Source: Stenotrophomonas sp046736075
GTDB taxonomy: Bacteria; Pseudomonadota; Gammaproteobacteria; Xanthomonadales; Xanthomonadaceae
Length of the DNA stretch: 64,000 nucleotides
Assembly (NCBI RefSeq): GCF_046736075.1
Contig: NZ_CP177163.1
Span: forward strand, 2,294,001-2,358,000
Direction of reading: 5' to 3'
Of the stretch, positions 60,400 through 64,000 are shown one piece after another. Each line of letters begins with the position of its first letter. Positions within the stretch are counted from its first letter, which is position 1. Below the pieces are notes generated by a model. The model saw nothing but the letters and a program-made list of their open reading frames with translations, searched no databases and was not told where the DNA came from. The translations under genes and the position numbers were made by a program.

Positions 60400-62514
60400 A
60401 TGCGTCGTTTCCCCCCGTCTGCCCGCCGTTTTGCGCTGCTTTCGGCCGCACTGCTGCCGAACCTGGCACAGGCCCAGGACACCCCTCCGGACCCTGTCCC
60501 GGCGCAACGGCTGCCTACGGTGCAGGTGCAGGCCGCGCGGGTGCAGCAGGTGGCCGATGTGGACCTGCCGGCGTCGATCACCACGGTGTGGATCGACGAC
60601 GCGGCGGCCGGCCCGCAGGTGCAGATCGCCGATGCGCTGGGTGGCATTCCCGGCGTGGTGGCCCGCGACCGCCAGAACTACGCGCAGGACACCCAGCTGT
60701 CGATCCGCGGCTTCGGAGCGCGCTCCACCTTCGGCGTGCGCGGGGTACGGGTGCTGGTGGACGGCGTGCCGGCCACCATGCCCGACGGGCAGGGCCAGCT
60801 CTCGCACGCCAGCCTGCTGGGCGCGCAGCGGGTGGAGGTGCTGCGCGGGCCGTTCTCGGCGCTGTACGGCAACTCGTCCGGCGGCGTGGTGCAGGTGTGG
60901 AGTGCCGATGGCGCGCCCGGCGATCCCTGGCGTCTGCGCCTGGATACCGGCAGCGATGCCATTCTGAGTATCGGCGCGCAGCTGCGCGGGCAGCAGGGGC
61001 CGGTCCGCTACAACGTGGCGGCCAACCACTTCCGCACCGACGGCTGGCGCGATCACAGCCGCGCGCGCCGCGAATCGGTGAACGCCCGGCTGGGCACCGA
61101 GGTGGCCGGCGGCGAGCTGGCACTGGTGCTGAACTACCTCGATGCCCCCGATGCGCAGGACCCGCTCGGTCTGACCCGCGCCCAGGTGCGCGCGGACCCG
61201 CGCCAGGCCACGGCGGTGGCCACCCAGTACAACACCCGCAAATCGGCGCGGCAGGCCCAGGCCGGGCTGGTGTTCAGCCGTACCGAGGGCGCCCATACCT
61301 GGCGCGCGATGGGCTATGCCGGGCAGCGCAGCGTGGAACAGTACCTGGCCATTCCGCCGGGGCCGCAGGCCAACCCGCTGCACGCGGGTGGGGTGATCGA
61401 TCTGGACGGTGGCTATGGCGGCGTGGACGCGCGCTGGGCCTGGCACGGCGATTGGGCCGGCCGTCCGCTGGATGTGGTGATCGGTGCCAATGCCGACCGT
61501 CAGCGGCAGGATCGACGAGGTTACGAGAACTTCGTCGGCGAAACGCTGGGCATCAAGGGACGCCTGCGGCGCGACCAGGCCGACCGGGTGGAGAACGTGG
61601 ACCAGTTCGCGCAGGCCTGGTGGCAGTGGGCGCCGCGCTGGTCGTTGCTGCTGGGGGTGCGGCACAGCACGGTGCGGTTCCGCTCCAACGATCACTACAT
61701 CACCGCCACCAACCCCGACGACAGCGGGTCACGCCGCTACAACGCCACCACGCCGGTGGCCGGCGTGGTGTTCCGCGCCAGCGAAGCATGGCGGCTGTAC
61801 GCCTCGGCCGGGCGCGGCTTCGAAACCCCGACGTTCAACGAGCTGGGCTACCGCGCCGACGGCCAGGCCGGGCTGGCGCTGGATCTGTCGGCGGCGCGCA
61901 GCCGGAATCTGGAGGTAGGCGCCAAGTGGCACCCGCAGGGCGGCGCGCAGCTGGAGACGGCGCTGTTCCGCGCCGATACCGATGACGAGCTGGCCGTGGC
62001 CAGCAACACCGGCGGGCGTGCCACCTACCGCAACATCGGCCGTACCCGCCGCCAGGGACTGGAAGCCAGCTATCTGCAGCCGCTGGGCGCTCAGGCCGAT
62101 CTGGCCCTGGCCTACACCTGGATCGATGCGACCGTGCGTGATCCCTACGCATTGGCCGCCGGCACCGTGGCGGCAGGTTCGCGACTGCCCGGGGTGCCGC
62201 AGCAGCAGTGGAACGCGCGCCTGCAGTACCGTCCCGGCCCGTGGCAGTGGGCGGCCGAGGTGGTGGCCTCCAGCGATACGGTGGTCAACGACCTGGCCAC
62301 CGAGCGCGCGCCCGGCTATGCCCTGCTCAATCTGGAGGCGTCGCGCCGCTGGCAGCGCGCGCAGAGCACGCTGCGCGCGTTCGCGCGGATCGACAACGTG
62401 CTGGACCAGCGCTACATCGGCTCGGTGATCGTCAACGACGGCAACCAGCGCTTCTTCGAGCCCGGGCCGGACCGCCGCTACAGCGTGGGACTGCAGTGGC
62501 AGTGGGCGCCGTGA
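60400..62514 (+). CDS. TonB-dependent outer-membrane receptor
   Basis: 704-aa 22-strand-type receptor. Signal peptide MRRFPPSARRFALLSAALLP NLAQA; plug domain with IADALGGIPGVVARDRQNYA, LSIRGFGARSTFGVRGVRVL and EVLRGPFSALYGNSSGGVVQ; the barrel includes RGFETPTFNELGYR, DNVLDQRYIGSVI and ends RYSVGLQWQWAP. Driven by TonB-ExbB-ExbD (encoded at 26-28 kb). The ligand is unclear; resemblance is to siderophore/FecA-like receptors. ATG 60400 gives the signal peptide. Confidence 0.92.
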   Translation: MRRFPPSARRFALLSAALLPNLAQAQDTPPDPVPAQRLPTVQVQAARVQQVADVDLPASITTVWIDDAAAGPQVQIADALGGIPGVVARDRQNYAQDTQLSIRGFGARSTFGVRGVRVLVDGVPATMPDGQGQLSHASLLGAQRVEVLRGPFSALYGNSSGGVVQVWSADGAPGDPWRLRLDTGSDAILSIGAQLRGQQGPVRYNVAANHFRTDGWRDHSRARRESVNARLGTEVAGGELALVLNYLDAPDAQDPLGLTRAQVRADPRQATAVATQYNTRKSARQAQAGLVFSRTEGAHTWRAMGYAGQRSVEQYLAIPPGPQANPLHAGGVIDLDGGYGGVDARWAWHGDWAGRPLDVVIGANADRQRQDRRGYENFVGETLGIKGRLRRDQADRVENVDQFAQAWWQWAPRWSLLLGVRHSTVRFRSNDHYITATNPDDSGSRRYNATTPVAGVVFRASEAWRLYASAGRGFETPTFNELGYRADGQAGLALDLSAARSRNLEVGAKWHPQGGAQLETALFRADTDDELAVASNTGGRATYRNIGRTRRQGLEASYLQPLGAQADLALAYTWIDATVRDPYALAAGTVAAGSRLPGVPQQQWNARLQYRPGPWQWAAEVVASSDTVVNDLATERAPGYALLNLEASRRWQRAQSTLRAFARIDNVLDQRYIGSVIVNDGNQRFFEPGPDRRYSVGLQWQWAP

Positions 62515-62521
62515 GCGGCGC

Positions 62522-62851
62522 CTAGCGCGGCACCTTGGCCGGCACGAACGGCGAGGTCGGGTCGCTGGCCGGGAACGTCTCTTCCAGCGCCTCGTCCTGG
62601 TTGTCGCTGGCGTGTTCCTTGCGCTCGCGGCGCTGGTCCTCGTTCTCGCGGCGGCCCGGCGCCGGCGCGCCGGTGGGGTCCTTGCGGTCGCGGTAGGCGT
62701 GGGACGAACTGGCGGGCACCGGCAGGTGGTCCGGTTCCTCGTTGGGGGTGGACATGCCGGCGCCGCGGTCTTCGGCGTCCTGCAGGTCGTGCTTGGCGCG
62801 CTGTTCGCCCGGGACCGGGGTGGTGGCGTCGCGCAGGGGATCGCGTGGCAT
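62522..62851 (-). CDS. Hypothetical hydrophilic protein, 109 aa
   Basis: Highly charged, low-complexity protein (REHRD..., RRENEDQRRERKEHASDNQD) with a conserved-looking C-terminus EETFPASDPTSPFVPAKVPR. The FPASDP tail is seen in small stress-related proteins of xanthomonads and pseudomonads. Convergent with the receptor gene. Likely intrinsically disordered; function unknown. Confidence 0.65.
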   Translation of the reverse strand: MPRDPLRDATTPVPGEQRAKHDLQDAEDRGAGMSTPNEEPDHLPVPASSSHAYRDRKDPTGAPAPGRRENEDQRRERKEHASDNQDEALEETFPASDPTSPFVPAKVPR

Positions 62852-63010
62852 GGGATGTCTCCAGGGAGAGGTGCCTGCAGCGTACGCACCTGCGGTGGGT
62901 ACCTGCCGTGAAGCCGGCGCTGAATGGCCGGGCACGCAACGGATCTGTCACGGCTGGATAACGGCGGCGGGGCTATTTCTGCCTCCCCCTGCCGCTGCCG
63001 GAGTCGTGCC

Positions 63011-63409
63011 ATGCCCCGCCTGGACCGTCGAGCCGTCCCCGCGCTGTACAACGCCTACCTGCAGCCCGAGCGCAGCGGGCGCCGCAGCCGACGCGAACGC
63101 ATGGAAGAGCCGCAGGCTGTCGCGCAGGATTACCTGCAGTACATGCGCAACGACTACGAACAACGCCGTGCACAGGGCCGCCGCAGCTGGCGCGATCTGT
63201 ACCCGGCCTACGCCTTCGCGCTGACCACGCACTACGCCGACTGGCCGCGCGGCACCGGCGACGACACCGATGGCGAGCTGGCCGAACACTGGGAACAGAT
63301 GCGCGGGCAGTCGAGGCTGGGCTGGCCGCAGGCGCGCGCCGTTGTCGAGGATGCCTGGCTGGCACTGGACCACATGCCGGCCGCGGCCGTGCACGGCCTG
63401 CTGCAGTAA
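63011..63409 (+). CDS. Conserved hypothetical protein, 132 aa
   Basis: ATG 63011 begins MPRLDRRAVPALYNAYLQPE. Soluble, helical, rich in Arg/Trp/Tyr (RSWRDLYPAYAFALTTHYAD, HWEQMRGQSRLGWPQARAVV). No domain recognised. It precedes the Ku gene by about 95 bp on the same strand and may share its NHEJ/stress setting. Confidence 0.65.
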   Translation: MPRLDRRAVPALYNAYLQPERSGRRSRRERMEEPQAVAQDYLQYMRNDYEQRRAQGRRSWRDLYPAYAFALTTHYADWPRGTGDDTDGELAEHWEQMRGQSRLGWPQARAVVEDAWLALDHMPAAAVHGLLQ

Positions 63410-63505
63410 GGCGCCGCGTACAGGCGGCCTGCACGGCGCGGACACAGGCGTTTCACGTCGCGCGCGGTACAGCTGCCCTCCCCCTTCTGCTGGAGTGGCG
63501 CCGTC

Positions 63506-64000
63506 ATGGCCCGACCGATCTGGACCGGCACGCTGTCATTCGGGTTGCTCAACGTCCCGGTGTCGCTGATGTCCGGCGAGCGCAAGGTCGACCTGCAGTT
63601 CCGCATGCTGGATTCGCGCGACCGCAAGCCGATCCGCTTCGAGCGCGTGAATGCCGATACCGGCGAGGAAGTGCCGTGGAAGGACATCGTCAAGGCTTAC
63701 GAGTACGACAAGGGCAGCTATGTGGTGCTCGAAGAGGACGACATCCGCTCGGCCGCGCCGGAGAGCCACGAGGCCGTTGAAGTGGAGACCTTCGTCGATG
63801 CGGCCAGCATCGATCCGCGCTTCTACGAGAAACCCTATCTGCTGGTGCCGGCCAAAAAAGCCGAAAAAGGCTACGTGCTGCTGCGCGAGACCCTGCGCAG
63901 CACCGGCAAGGTGGGCATCGCGCGGGTGGTGGTACGCACCCGCGAATACCTGTGCGCGGTGATGCCGCATGGCGATGCGCTGGTGCTGATGATCCTGCGC
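63506..64000 (+). CDS. ku: Ku protein of bacterial NHEJ, 3' end outside window
   Basis: Binds DNA ends and recruits LigD. The first 165 codons are present: MARPIWTGTLSFGLLNVPVS, KPIRFERVNADTGEEVPWKD, YEYDKGSYVVLEEDDI and the DPRFYEKPYLLVPAKKAEKG YVLLRETL core, all characteristic of bacterial Ku (usually about 290 aa). The frame is open to the last base, so the gene continues beyond the window. A LigD gene would be expected nearby. Confidence 0.93.
   Translation, partial: MARPIWTGTLSFGLLNVPVSLMSGERKVDLQFRMLDSRDRKPIRFERVNADTGEEVPWKDIVKAYEYDKGSYVVLEEDDIRSAAPESHEAVEVETFVDAASIDPRFYEKPYLLVPAKKAEKGYVLLRETLRSTGKVGIARVVVRTREYLCAVMPHGDALVLMILR

Overview
The window is a GC-rich chromosomal segment from a Xanthomonadaceae gammaproteobacterium, most likely Stenotrophomonas. 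The evidence is the gene order rpmH-rnpA-yidC-mnmE diverging from dnaA-dnaN-recF-gyrB, a TonB-ExbB-ExbD1-ExbD2 cluster, and many GTAG-type palindromes matching the SMAG/REP families described in Stenotrophomonas maltophilia. It spans the replication-origin neighbourhood.

Region 1 (1-15 kb) is housekeeping: LysE exporter, LysR regulator diverging from an aldo/keto reductase, APC permease, a five-copy SMAG array, membrane dipeptidase, RlmI, TerC behind a yybP-ykoY manganese riboswitch, rhomboid, GlpQ, MnmE, YidC, RnpA and L34. Region 2 (15-31 kb) is the origin domain: dnaA, dnaN, recF and gyrB, DnaA boxes, five ParB-site-like palindromes, then CPBP and M48 proteases, a TPR protein, the TonB system, cardiolipin synthase and PdxJ.

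Region 3 (about 31.4-45.6 kb) is a visibly more AT-rich island that splits a PA0069-family radical SAM gene within its Fe-S cysteine codons and carries a full-length divergent replacement copy of that gene with related upstream sequence. Cargo: a nonsense-mutated XRE regulator, a pair of adjacent Rx4H (HEPN-like) proteins, a decayed tyrosine-recombinase module, a HAD-like protein, a transglutaminase-like protein, a trypsin-like protease, a DUF262+HEPN pair, an IS3 remnant and a dual-specificity phosphatase. It reads as a degraded mobile island converted into a defence island.

Region 4 (about 46.3-57 kb) is a patchwork of orphan Rhs/polymorphic-toxin tips and immunity genes, small membrane and lipoprotein genes, a SymE-like toxin gene and a peptide/FtsX-permease locus. 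Two blocks are bracketed by direct duplications of a neighbouring gene's 3' end, and toxin/immunity segments are themselves duplicated. Region 5 (57-64 kb) returns to core genes: 2OG-Fe(II) oxygenase, fructose-1,6-bisphosphatase, aromatic aminotransferase, TonB-dependent receptor, two small conserved genes and the start of a Ku gene.

All family assignments come from reading motifs; no database search was run.
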